A DNA stretch of 64,000 nt from Brasenia schreberi (Eukaryota; Streptophyta; Magnoliopsida; Nymphaeales; Cabombaceae), in NCBI GenBank assembly GCA_036023115.1, contig JAYKKT010000089.1:10504001-10568000 (forward strand). Reading direction: 5' to 3'. This document shows, piece after piece, positions 25,501 to 37,545 of this stretch (the stretch's first letter is position 1; each line of letters opens with the position of its first letter). The notes beneath the pieces were generated by a model, which worked only from the letters and a program-made list of their open reading frames with translations, was not told where the DNA came from and searched no databases. Position numbers and translations under genes: made by a program.

Positions 25501-26167
25501 TGAATTCCCATTCCGTAAAGGCATTCGTCGATTCAGAATTAGTCAAACCAGTATTCACGAATAGTTGAACTAAGAGTAATTCTTGTTTACTTGCTACCGT
25601 CTTGACTGATAAGATAGAGCAAAAAAATCAATTTCACCACCAATTCTAAGCTGAATTAGATAAGAAAACACAAAATTCGTTGGATAATAGATGATGCATT
25701 TTCCATTCTAACAAGAGGTCTATTTAAGCTTGGACAAGGACTCCAAAACTAGACATGCAAAAATAACTCAAAACACAAGTTCTAAAAAAAAAGTAACTCA
25801 GAATGCAGGTTCCAAGGGTGGTAAATGATAATTCTATTTTCCCATGCATTAAAAACATGAAAGTTTATTTCCTAGATTATTTCCACCTTTTTCATGGTGT
25901 TGAACAAATTCATGCTTTGATTATCTAGGAAAACACCCTCATGAATTAATTTTAGAGTTGACAGGTTTTCAGCATTTAAGGCTTGTGGTTCCTCAAGAGT
26001 GAGGACTTTTTTGAGACTTTCTTTGTGGGATTCCGATCACTTCTAGTGAGGAAATTTTCATTAACATATTTATAAATAAATTGAACGAATTGAGAAAATT
26101 GTCTTGTCATAGCATGAACTGTGGCCGAGTGGGCCTTGTTGGTTAATTTGGACTAATGTATACATCA
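25501..26167 (-). repeat. Ty3/gypsy 5' LTR (right copy on the plus strand)
   Basis: A 667-bp partner of 19823-20441. It is similar along its whole length apart from small indels and one block of about 45 bp near 25625-25675. It starts TGAATTCCCATT and ends ATACATCA on the plus strand. The flanking 5-mer is cctga (26168-26172). The many differences between the two LTRs indicate an old insertion. Confidence 0.85.
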
Positions 26168-27250
26168 CCTGATCTTTGGCATGAGCTTCAATCACCATTG
26201 ACATGATGGGACTTTAAATAAGCAGGATCATTAGACCAAATTTTTCAGGCAACAATTGGAGCATAGTATTCTCTATAGAATTCCTTTCCCTCAAAGATGT
26301 TAATGTGAAGATAATGGTTTCCATATCACCTGCAATATGTGTAGGGTTAGTCTTTACAAAGAGAATATTTTTGCAGGCCCCAATTGCAAGATATGCTACA
26401 GACCGACTGGAAGGAACTCGAGGAATTATGACTCGGTTTGATTCCTTGATCCTTTTTCATCAACTATAGCATATTCATGAGTTGATTCATGCATCCTGGG
26501 ACGTGTGGGTTCTTATGCATCATTGAATTTGCAAACTTGTTTTCTTGCCTTGTTTGCACTGGATCACATTTTAAGACCCTTGAATACATTGAGACTCGAT
26601 GAAAATACATGGATTAGAGTCCTTTTAAAGTATAAATTCTCAAATTCTCAAAAGTTTTGGGATTCCCAACTTATTTTAGTAAAATTTTCTCTTCATGATT
26701 CATTTAGATAACTTTATCTAATTGATTGGTATATCTTTTTCTTAATCTTCCCACATTAACCAAGTGAACCTAAACCAGTGTGGAGGCTAACTAAATCTAA
26801 TTCGGCTCAATTTCCTTCACCTTCACTGCTTCAAATGGAGTTACAAAACTCAATACCTTGGTTTCATGAGTAGACTATAAATCCATAAGATATATGCTTC
26901 GTCGATCTTTAAAGAACTTGACTTATGCATGCAATTAATCTATAATCATGCAATAAACCTCAACATGACAATGTGGATCACTTTCTTTCGCGAAGGATCA
27001 CTTGAATCCATCGGGTTCGTCATCATCAAATATAGAAGTTGTACTCGCATACTTTTCATCTTTGAACTGATCAAGAACATTAAAAAAAAGTACTTGTTCA
27101 AATTTTCTACAGGTCAATAATAATAAATTGAGATGAAAGGAGATTCAAGATGCCATTTGACATGCTTTTCAAGGATGAAACCTCTCTAATACTGGATGTT
27201 ACACCTCGGTATGCACGCTCTAAAAAAACTGAGTTTGTTCACCTCTGGGC
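26168..27250. other. Intergenic, nothing recognised
   Basis: Right flank of the gypsy insertion. Only short frames without recognisable products are present. Confidence 0.35.
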
Positions 27251-27840
27251 TTCATAAATGGGATCTAGTTCCAAAATTAATGATGTTAATCAAATCCGGT
27301 TTAGTTCAAGTCATTTGCTTGCAACCATGAACAGTAACAAAACTAGGTTTCGCTTGATTCTGGTTATGGTACTAACGAGCAGTTCAGATTACCGCTCGGA
27401 TTCAAACCAAAAACCAGAGCTGAAAATCCTTGTAAAATGGAACCGAAACCGGACTGGTTCGATCCCATGGAAGGAGGAACTGTAACAGAACGGGTCCCCA
27501 GTTCCTTTATGGTTTTGAGTCGGTTTGTCGGTTTCGAATCCGGTTTAGTTTCGATCCAAATTGTCGTGTCGGTTCCATACGAATATACCCGATCCCGAGA
27601 CGGAGGTGGTGGTACTGGTGGCTTGGTGGGCCGCGCTGAACGTGGGGTGGGCATTATCGTGGATAAATGCAAGGAGATGGTGGATTCCCAAGTCCCAGAG
27701 ATAAACAATCTCCGGTCTAGATCAGAGGAGTCGTATCGTTGCGCGAAGCATTTATTTTCTTTCCCGTTGGAAACGAAGAGAAACCATAGTACAAAGAACG
27801 ATGCAATCTCCGAGTCTCATTCACCTTAACTGCAGGGAAA
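27251..27840. repeat. Degenerate CCGGTTTAGTTC / GGTTTCGAATCC-rich patch
   Basis: The part at 27290-27600 is dense in words such as TCCGGTTTAGTT, AACCGAAACCGG, GGTTTGTCGGTTTCG and ATCCGGTTTAGTTTCG. Long frames on both strands (130 and 114 codons) come from this skewed composition and match no protein I know. Related patches occur near 9670, 13640-13790 and 59210-59600. Confidence 0.5.
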
Positions 27841-27930
27841 CCTTTTCCCCTCTTCCATCCTCTCTCTCACTCTTTCTTCCAAGCCTCTTCTGGCCGGCAC
27901 CTACTGTTTGATTCTTCTTTCTAAGTCCGG

Positions 27931-30216
27931 CCGGCCAGCTCGTCCACTTCAGTTGGACGCCAAGCGTGCCCAGCCGGCCTCTCACCCGTCATCTGTTATG
28001 CTGCTACTTCCTCACCGTCTACTGGAGAACGATGGCTACTTGAGCCTGTGGGTATGCCTGCCTTCCCTTTTCCTTTATCTTCTCTTTCTGTCTATAATGG
28101 ATTTAGATATAAATTGCTCATGGTAGTAGGGGTGTTAAAGTTGTGAATTCTTTTGATGAACGTGGTTAGTTCCTTCTTCTATGGAGCTTTCAACGTACTA
28201 CTCTGCATTCCGAACTTTTTATTTTACTATATTCTGTTACATTTTACTATATTGCTGCATTGCTGTTCCTGTGATCGAGGCCTTTTTGGCTTGTGGGTAG
28301 CTGATAAGACACTTCTGTCTTGTTGTTTCCAGATCCTTCATTTTATTCATCTTTGCTATTTGTTCTTGTGGCTTGATTTAGAATAATCTTTGCCCCATGA
28401 TGGCTTCAACTTGAGAACTTTGGTTTGGTTGCTTAGAATTGTTTTCAAATATGTGCTGTGGACGGAACTTTTCTTCACCCTCTATAATTTTAGATATAGT
28501 CTTTGGGTTTGGGAAAATAGTCGCCACAGATCAGATATCTCACTTTTTAACATTTGAATGAGTTCAAGTTTAGGCATTCGGCCCTTTGGTAGTTCTTTCT
28601 AGCCTTTGTAACCAGGGTGCATTAAAGACCTAATGCATTTGTTACGCCACATCCTTCTCGTCTCTTGTGGAGTGCATATAGAATAAGATAGTAGTAGGGC
28701 GGTGATGCTAGTACCGACTCTGGGAACTTGAGTCTCTTACCTGAATCATGGTTCATTGAGCTGTTGCTGGAGTATGAAAAAGAGCCTGATATTGAAGGTG
28801 ACACTATACTGCTGGAACTACGGTAATGGGTTTTTGATGGTTACCTATAAGATTTCAAAATTATTGAGAATTCAGAAGTGATGGAACTCTATTCCCATGA
28901 AATGGGCATTTAGAAAGTATCAACATTATGAAGGGCATGAATTTGGCTGCCGTATGTATATGAAGCGATTCAATTTTTCATTCAACTTTCGGTTGTGATT
29001 CAGCAAGACGAGGCATGACACGCTCTATTAGAGAGGAAACATCTTGTCAGGACCATCTAAGGCACATCAACGCCAGCATTACCTAATACTTTTCCACAGG
29101 GCATTTCTTCCTTGTTGACAGTTGTAATTGACAGGGAATATGATAGTTAATACAAAAGAAGTATCCTTTATGAATGTAGCTTCATAAATATTTTGGTCTT
29201 CTATGTTGCATTTAGTATAAGTTATGTTAAACCAAAAGATTTTCCTTGGTGAGTGTTGGATTAGTGCTGTATCCTGTTCTGTAAGTTTTCCTTTCTTCTT
29301 ATCCTTTGCAGTAGTAGCTGATTGGCTCTTCACCATTAATGGGTGCATGTTATCCTTTATGCTGAGCAGGTGATGGAGATACAAGGCATCTTGGTTTTCG
29401 GGTTCCGTTACCTGGTGCATTTGAACGAGCTTCTGTAAGTGCTCTTATGATGAACATCTGATTGAATGAATACCTGAGGATTTACAAGTAAAAATGCACT
29501 CGTGGAAAATCTCCAGAATGTTGTCACTGTAGGCCGTCTTCCTGAGAAAGCAGATATAGTGATTCCGGTTGCTACAGGTATTCAACCACATCTTTGATTG
29601 AATAAAATGTTTTAGGGCGATATTAAGCTTTTGGGACCTGAGTGTTAATATCCTTGTGCTTAAGCATTTTGATGAATAACTGTTGTGACAGGATGAATAC
29701 GCACGCTTAATTTGACCTTATCAAATTTTAGTCCTTTTCTCAGGCCACAGTGTGTGAAAAACTTAGCAAGTTATGTATCGCGTAGCAAGCTCTGCCATTT
29801 ACTTGATTGAGCTAAACATCTTAAATCTTCAAGTTTTAGCCTTTCACAATACATTGTTCACTGGTGAAGAAGGGCATGAACTAATGGGAAATCGCCATTT
29901 TACATCAGCAAATCGTCAAGTGCATATTTATATAATCAAAGTCTGTTTTCCGTAAATGACTAAGCAATTGCTACTCTTTCCTTATTTTAGTGTAATATTT
30001 TATTCTAATTTATTTCTCCAGAGCCTGACTGCATCAATCATCAATCTTTTGTATTTGAGAATATCAGTTTCAGGTTTGCATGCACGGATTGAGAAGAATG
30101 AAGGGAACCTTCTTGTGACAGACTTGGACAGCACAAATGGGACATACATTGATGATAGGAGAGGCTGAGACCTGGTGCTTCTGCTATCTTGACACCTGGA
30201 AGCCGTATCACCTTTG
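27931..30216 (+). pseudogene. Decayed SMAD/FHA-domain gene (plastid-type)
   Basis: Four exon-like blocks match the family of chloroplast-predicted FHA proteins, such as the one I recall from Arabidopsis as At2g21530. Block 1 (about 27931-28051) ends ERWLLEPV with a GTATGC donor. Block 2 (29370-29434) gives GDGDTRHLGFRVPLPGAFE. Block 3 (about 29489-29577) gives NVVTVGRLPEKADIVIPVAT. Block 4 (30068-30216) gives VSGLHARIEKNEGNLLVTDL followed by DSTNGTYIDD. FHA domains bind phosphothreonine, and GR, SG.HA and NGT are the core motifs. Decay: no in-frame start before block 1 (a stop at 27929), the block 2/3 junction does not keep frame, and two extra bases in block 4 (about 30163-30167) break the frame before ILTPGSRITFG. 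No later exon is found before the AT-rich array at 30.65 kb. An expressed but mis-sequenced gene is the alternative. Confidence 0.75.
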
Positions 30217-30652
30217 GTATTCCACATTTCCACTCACAATTTCATAATTTTCTGATAATATTCTGTGAAAAAGAAAAAGAATTGAGCAATGCTAAAATCC
30301 AATTTTAACAACGATCGATTGCTGTTCTTAAATATTAAATGAACATAGATTACAACAGACGGTGCTCCTTTGTATGAAAAGTTAGGGTGCATCAATCCTC
30401 ATGCATCTTCTGCATCTTACTTATCCTAAACAGACTTTAGTATATGTTGTATAGACCACCTCATGTACGTAAATAGTAAAAAGAAAACCTTATCTGAATT
30501 AAGTGCTGCTTACGTACGACTTCTCCGTTCCCTCTCGACAAACATGACCAAAACTAAGACACTGCGGGGCATCATCATACATCACGAATGCGCTTGATGA
30601 AACTAACTTCTACTTCAGCCATTAAAATCGTTCACATCTCATGGGGAGGCAC
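30217..30652. other. Spacer between the FHA pseudogene and the AT array
   Basis: It begins with the donor-like GTATTCC after block 4 of the FHA locus. I see no further FHA exon or other gene. Confidence 0.4.
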
Positions 30653-31243
30653 AAACTATATATATAGCCACATATGCATATACATATATATACATATATA
30701 TATATATAATATATACATATGCATATATATATATACATATGCATATATATATATATACATATGCATATATATATACATATGCATATATATATATATACAT
30801 ATGCATATATATATATATACATATGCATATATATATACATATATATACATATGCATATATAGCCACATATGCATATACATATATATATATACATATATAT
30901 ACATATATATATACATATGCATATATATATACATATGCATATATATGTATGCATACATATGCATATATATATACATATGCATATATATATATACATATAT
31001 ATACATATGCATATATATATATACATATATATACATATGCATATATATATATACATATATATACATATGCATATATAGCCACATATGCATATACATATAT
31101 ATACATATATATACATATGCATATATATATACATATGCATATATATATATACATATGCATATATATATATACATATGCATATATATATATACATATGCAT
31201 ATATATATATACATATGCATATATATATACATATGCATATATG
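30653..31243. repeat. AT-rich ATATACATATGCATAT array with higher-order units
   Basis: About 590 bp made almost only of ATATACATATGCATAT-type units of about 16-22 bp, themselves near-palindromic. The word AGCCACATATGCATATACAT marks three positions (30666, 30861 and 31077), giving higher-order intervals of 195 and 216 bp. Open frames of up to 219 codons on both strands encode only Ile, Tyr, Thr, Ala, His, Met and Cys and are artefacts of the repeat. Confidence 0.92.
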
Positions 31244-33679
31244 AGAGATGAAAATTTGTGCAAGTGGGGGAGTTCTTTCAATTGATTAATGGGGCAAATT
31301 CCTCGACGAAAAAAAGGGATTAATTGGAAGCGGAAACAATTATTTTTTCACATATTCGCATGGCTGAGGTTTCACCCTCTGTGTCAACCGTCTATTTTCC
31401 CACATATTCGTATAACTTTTGGTTGTTTCCAGTTTACTTGCCTACACCAAATTAGTTTCAATTTAACTGTTAGAATATTTTATCCAGTAGCTGCATGCTA
31501 AAACCTGTTATAATTAGGTTGTTGTGATTTATTTGAGGCAAAATCCAGTTTTTGATTTGATTTTTGGGAAAGTTTCTTAATCTTTAGTTTCTTCCAGTGG
31601 CTTATTAATTCAGTTTCTTATTGGACTTTGGTCATCTCTAACAAGTTTTAATGTCAAATTAATTTTGGAATTGAACCATTTGGATGTACTTGGATCTGAA
31701 TCAAATTTTGACCTGATGTACTTCAATGAAATTGGATATACATACTGGATTCAGAGATGACATCTTGAGTTTATGTGCAGACTTGCATATGTATTTGTGG
31801 TTCTAGTTTGGGTCATAAAGGATTTGTTTTGGATCATGATATGATCCATATAAACCTAATTAAGGATAAGGTTGAGTTTCCAATTGGACATATGACCAAT
31901 CCTTGTATATCTTGGGATTCCCTTGGACATCCTTATTAATGTTGAGACCAGTCCATTTGGATTTACAAAAATCCAAAATAAGGATTTGGATCTAGTCATT
32001 TGGGTTTGGTTTTGGATACAAATCTGATTTAACTCGATCCATTATTGATGAAATTGGGTTCAAATTTAAATAGGATTGATCTACAAAGTTTTTAGATTTG
32101 GTTTTATTGGATTTTTTTGTTGATATATACTGGGTTCAGGCTTCAGATCCATGGATGTGGTCAGATTTCCATTAAGATCTGAATCATTTGTGAAACTAAC
32201 CCGTTTGGATTTGTAAAGATCCAAAATAAGGATTCGGATTTAGCTCATTTCAATTTATTGGATCTAAATCCGATTGACTTCATCCATAAAATTTACGATC
32301 CATTTTTGTGGATTTTGGATCAGAATCCCATTTAACTCTACCCATAAGGTTGCAAATATGATTCACTTTGTGAGATCCGACTAAAAATGACTCGACTGTC
32401 CCATCATAATTATGGATCTAGTTTTGGTTTGTTGGGTATGAACTATTTGTAGTCTTACTCATGGTTAAAGACACCATCCATTTTAGTGTGTTCGTATCCA
32501 AGTTTCAGTAAGACTTATTCATCAAGTTTTCAGAACATGTCCATTTTGTATGCTTGTATTTGAGTTAGCGTTGCTCAAATCCATTAAAGTCCTAACTGAA
32601 GCATATCCATCTAGATTCAATGTGGTTTACAAATCTAATGTTAGGAGATCCAGATTGGGTCTTCATTGAGTTCATATGAGGATTGAGTTTGAATTCTAGT
32701 TTTTAGTTCAGACTCATTTTAAACCCATGTTGTGATCCATTATAATTTTGGATCTTGGATCTTATTTAGATCTAGATATATGGTTTTGGATTTATATTGG
32801 GTTTTTGGTTCTTTTTTCACTTAATGTGCATGTCATTTGGTTATTCTATTTATTTAATGCATGAAATTAGAGTTTCTTATTTGTCATTTCGTTCAATTAA
32901 TTAAAAGTAAATGGAAAATTTTTGTTTGTTCTTTTATGCCGATATGCACTAGAATAAATAATGTCAATTTAAAGGTGGGAAAGACATACAAATGGACATA
33001 TTTAGTATGATCAAAGTGACCCTAGATGTGTTATGTTTAAACAATTGTGATAATATTCATCACTCAAAGGTGAGTTTATTATACTCAGGTGTTTAAACAG
33101 GATAAAATAGCGGTAGCAAATACTCTTCCACAAAGCATGTGCCACTGTAGGGTAGCATATTGATGTACATATAGTGTGTATAAACCACTAGTTTCATATT
33201 AATGAGATAGCTACTTGTGTATTATAAACCTCATCCAAAGATAAAACTATAATGAAATTCAAGCATGCCTTACAAAGTAAAAAATAAAGAACCTCTTGAC
33301 TTAGTTTTTGGATCAAATAATGACAAAATTTTGGATGTCTAATTTTTCAAATAGCGGGTTTCCTCTCTCCTTTTGGGTTCCTCAAGCTCCCTAAGAGCCA
33401 ATTTTCGCCTTCTTGGTGTTCAAAGCTCTAAAATCGTGCCCTACAGTGTCCGTGCAAGCCTCCAAACTCGGATTTAGGTATATTTTTAATGTTTTCTCTA
33501 TTTTTTTCTTTTATATTTGTTGTTTTTTGTGTTATTTCGTTTATTTTTTTTAATGACAAAATATGAAGTTATTAAGTGTGTGTATATGATTTTTATTGCA
33601 TTCATGAAGTGGGAGACACCCCATTTGAGTGTTATTTGAAGATTAGGGGATTTACGAAGTGCTTTTATTTTTAGGTTTT
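31244..33679. other. Gene-free stretch with a GGATTTGGATC-rhythm region
   Basis: The part at 31640-32800 is enriched in short words such as GGATTTGGATC, GGATCTGAATC and TTTGGATC at irregular spacing, on one strand only. No frame is coding. The rest is AT-rich and holds nothing I can name. Confidence 0.45.
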
Positions 33680-35315
33680 TGTTTGAATTAAAGTACTCCA
33701 TTAAGATGACAGGAAGGGGTGGTAGAGACTCCCATTATTGGTCTGATGATCCGGCATGGCAGTGGGGTATACCAGTTGAGGGTTCTAGGTTAAAGATTAG
33801 ATGCTTATTTTGTGAAAAGGTAGTTAGTGGTAGAATTTTAAGGTTGAAACACCTAGCAAGAACCAGGAAAGAAGTTGTTCCATGCACAGGCAGATTGAGA
33901 GCATACAAGAAAGGAGACAATAAAAGGATGATTTCCAGATGAATGAAGAAGCTGATGATGCTACTGCCACTGGAGTTGGATTCATTGATAGTTTGCCTTC
34001 AGATGCTAGAACAGAGATTGGTAGTAGCAGTTCACGAGCACCTAGTAGGGGAAAGAGGATTGCAGGTGAAGACTTTGGAGGTGGTAAAAGAGGAAGTTCA
34101 AGAAGGAGTAGAGGAAGAGCTTCTTCTACCATACAATCGTTCTTTCCTCCTTCCACTACACTTAGTGCTCAACTTAGAATTCATGTTGTTGGCTTCAGAA
34201 CTGCATGATCAGGCATACCTTGCAGTGGGAAGATGGTTTTATGATACATGCATTACATTTAATGCAGCAAACAGTTTTCATTTTTAAGCAATGGCAGATG
34301 CAATTGTTAACATTGGTCCAGGATACAGGATGCCCTCTTATCAGAAGTTGAGAGGAAAGATATTAGATCAGACCGTCATTGAAGTGCAACAATATTGTTC
34401 GACTTTGAGACAGTTGTGGAAGGAAACGAGATGCACTATCATGGCAGATGGATGGACCAATAGGCGAGGAAGGACATTGCTAAACTTTCTTTTATATTGT
34501 CCTAACTGACTCATATTTTTGAGATCTCTAGATATGTCAGAGGAGAGACACACTGTAAAGATCATACGATAGGAATTTGATAAGGTTATATAGGAGGTTG
34601 GGCTAGAGAATATAGTCCAATTGATTACAGATAATGCAGCTAACTACAAAGCAGTTGGGAAGGAGTTAGCTGATATTTATAGGACTTTCTACTGGACACC
34701 ATGTGCAACTCATTGTTTAGATCTCATCCTCGAGGACATTGGTGAGATGGATGAAATAAAGGCAACAACTGAGTGTTGCTAAGATATTACAAAATTCATT
34801 TACAACCATGCATTTGTTTTGTGTATGATGAGGAGAATTACAGAAGGTGCAGAGTTTCTTCGCACAACTGCAACTCGGTTCGCAACAAACTTCTTATTTG
34901 TAGAGTATTGTGAGACAGAAGCAAGCTTTGAAGAGAATATTCTTCTCAGATGAGTGGCAACAATTTGCAGAGTTGCATAAAAATTGAAGAAATAGAAAGT
35001 TGAATGAGATTGCAGAAACAGTCTTTAGAAGTTCATTTTGGAATGCATGTGTCAGATTATTGAAAATTACTTGTCCTTTAGTGAAAGTTTTGAGATTGAC
35101 TAACAGCGAGGAGAAACCATCTATGGGCTACCTTTATAAAACTATGGATAGGGCAAAAGAAGCCATCAGAAATAAGGTTTTGATCTCCCAAAGGTTTCCA
35201 GTAAGACTAGTTGGAAATAGGCATGTTGAAGATCACATTGTGCTAATAGATAGTTTTATTCAGAAATATTCTGACATATACATCATATTATGTCAAGTAT
35301 CATATGCTATCTAAT
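33680..35315 (+). mobile_element. Truncated hAT transposase (BED zinc finger and DUF659)
   Basis: Plus-strand remnant of a hAT transposase. At 33706-33900 a BED-like zinc finger reads RLKIRCLFCEKVVSGRILRL, with a later His and a VPC motif. A Ser/Arg-rich linker follows. At 34291-34900 a DUF659-type region reads GYRMPSYQKLRGKIL, then CTIMADGWTN and LITDNAANYKAVGKEL (the catalytic-core style of hAT elements) and TPCATHCLDLILEDI. At 35000-35280 the sequence continues as EKPSMGYLYKTMDRAKEAI. Internal stops occur (for example at 34507 and near 34780), and the C-terminal dimerisation domain is absent beyond 35315. I found no terminal repeats. It is a dead relic and need not be the source of the MITEs in this window. 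Confidence 0.85.
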
Positions 35316-35890
35316 TTAAATAAACCTAATTAAAGTGATCTGATATGGGTTATGGGTCCATTGACCTCTTACATGATTTGACAATCGTTTATGCAGATAT
35401 TATTTCGGTGGTTTCCTTAATCCTATGATGGGTTGGATTAACAAACCACATTAGCCTCTAATCTATAAATTGAGGGGTTATGGTCCCTAAGTCACATGTA
35501 TAAAATGTCATTAGGGTTCTCATTGTTAGTTGAGATTAAGGGTTTGAGAGCTTCCACACCTCTTACAATTTCGGCATATCAGCTGGGAATACCTCAAATC
35601 CGATTATGGCTTCTGAATTTGATTTAGGTATGCTACCGATTTAAGTTTTAGATCTCAAGTGATACAACTTGAGTGATCTTTTAGGCACCATAGATCGTTA
35701 GTTTTATTTATCTATGGATTAGAAAGTTCTAACAAGCAACACATGTATTTCGAGAGGGTAAGATTGTTGCATATAGTACTGGCGGCCACCACTTAGTGCA
35801 AAGAGAAAGTTTTCCAGATCCCATTCAACAATCAAAAGTCGGAAGCAGGCCTCCCCTGGCTAGCAATATCTGAAGCACTCAGAACATGGC
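35316..35890. repeat. Possible solo LTR or LTR-like fragment
   Basis: The unit from about 35340 onward has a TATA-like CTATAAATTGAGG at about 35464, followed by a T-rich leader and repeated TTTAGAT and TTTAGGC words, a layout often seen in retrotransposon LTRs. No second copy exists in the window, so this rests on style alone. Confidence 0.25.
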
Positions 35891-36997
35891 TCCCTCTAAG
35901 TGATTCATGTCAGATTCCACATTTAAAAGAATTCAATGGTCAATCATCACTAATTCCTATATGAAAGAAATCCAATGCCCCCGATTATTTTGTGCGAGTA
36001 TTGGTCAGCCATACCTTTTAGTCCCGATTTCTTCAAGGACATTTCGATTTACAAGAAGAATGTATCCAGATCAAAGAAAAATCCAAACTTGTTTCATTTT
36101 GAATCTTCAAATTTCTTTTCTGCCTTCCTGGCCAGTTTCCTTTCGTTGGAGTACAGAACTCTGCAACTTTATTTGGTGCATACATTATCAACTTGAACTT
36201 TGTGGAGTCCAATTATTCAAATAGCGCATGCCTGTGTGTGTGTGCGCGCACATGTAGATATGGGTGTGTGAACACAACTCTTGTATCAAAAAGTTGAAAG
36301 CTGGTAATGATCCACAAAGATAATTCGGGATAACAGTATCTAGCTCCACTTTATCTACGGATAATAGTTGACAAAAGGTAAAGGCTGCGAAAACTGTAGA
36401 AGCCACCACGGAGTACAATATTCCAAAAGGGAGTATATGCGGTGCCATAGCAGCAGCCAACCTTCAACATCAATTTTAAAGTCCCATTGGGGGAAAGTAG
36501 CAGTTGCAGATACTTAATTGGTGTCCTGCAGGTGCTGTTTCTTGTGGAAAGTTATTGGGGACGACGACTTGCCTTCTGGAAACCATGATGCAATACCAAA
36601 TTTCATTAGGTTTACACCGCCAATTTTGAAGAATATATACAGGATTCGACTGTTTGAGCTAGGAGCTTATGGTGATGTTAATCACTGTTGTTAAGATTTA
36701 CATCTTAGATCTTAAAACTCTATGATCTTAAGAATCACTGAAGATTCATCGATTTAGATCTCAAGGATAAGATACTAACCGGTAAGATCTTAGTGGGATC
36801 CCAATCTACATCTTAAGATCCTTCCGTGATCTTCACCTGCTTTTCTTTCTCACCATTGCTCTGGTTAATTAGTTCTTTTTGGTTGAACTCTACCACACTT
36901 CAAACAGCTCGTTTTTATTGTTGTGTGTACAATAGTGCAACTTCATTTGGCTTCAAAGAGTGCATGAATGCGAGACGACCTTTATGTATAATACTTA

Positions 36998-37063
<66 letters not shown>

Positions 37064-37545
37064 GATGAGTTGATTATGAATCCATAAGATTCTCTTGATA
37101 TGCTATAATTCTCATAAAGGATGACTGCAGTTTATCAACCGCCTACAATCAGCAGTAGATGGCCTTGTTTCTTACTTTAGGATCATGGTTCTGCTTCTCA
37201 ATTTGAATGGACGATTCATTGACTAAGATAGATTTTTACCAACATTGAGATGAGTTGGGCCAGCCCACCACAGTTTGGGGATGTTGATTGTCGAACTTAA
37301 TCTCACCTGCCTCGCGTTTTCAACGCTTTAGATTACTGGCACCCGCACCTCACTATTCATACATATATATTGACTTCTGCTTTTCTTCCACTTTGAAGGT
37401 GGACTAACTTTTCCTTCCCACTATTAAAATCCTTTTGGTGCTCCCTTCTCAACAAGAATGGCAGTGGCAGGCACATCATCATCTCAAAACCCCCAGCACT
37501 GCAATTGTTTGGATGCCCAACTTGATTGTATTTGATGCCAGCAAT
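35891..37545. other. Intergenic; GATCTTA cluster and (AT)n tract
   Basis: A minus-strand frame at 36460-36188 has a hydrophobic N-terminus (ILPFGILYSVVASTVFAAF) but no partner exons that I can place. The part at 36690-36822 is packed with GATCTTA/TAAGATC words. An (AT)n microsatellite occupies about 36998-37058. At 37457 a short ATG frame (MAVAGTSSSQNPQHC) ends within 26 codons. None is supported as a gene. Confidence 0.35.

Noticed and set aside
27364..27829. Overlapping 130- and 114-codon frames on both strands
   Set aside because: They fall within the CCGGTTT-rich patch. Biased composition opens both strands, and neither matches a protein family.
30653..31243. CRISPR-like or satellite array
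   Set aside because: Units are near-palindromic and contiguous, without unique spacers, and the setting is a plant nuclear genome.
30588..31281. Open frames up to 219 codons on both strands
   Set aside because: They are translations of the ATATACATATGCATAT array (only Ile, Tyr, Ala, Thr, His, Met and Cys) and cannot be real proteins.
36188..36460. 90-codon minus-strand frame with a hydrophobic start
   Set aside because: Part of it is a TG/CA-rich low-complexity tail, and no neighbouring exons could be joined to it.
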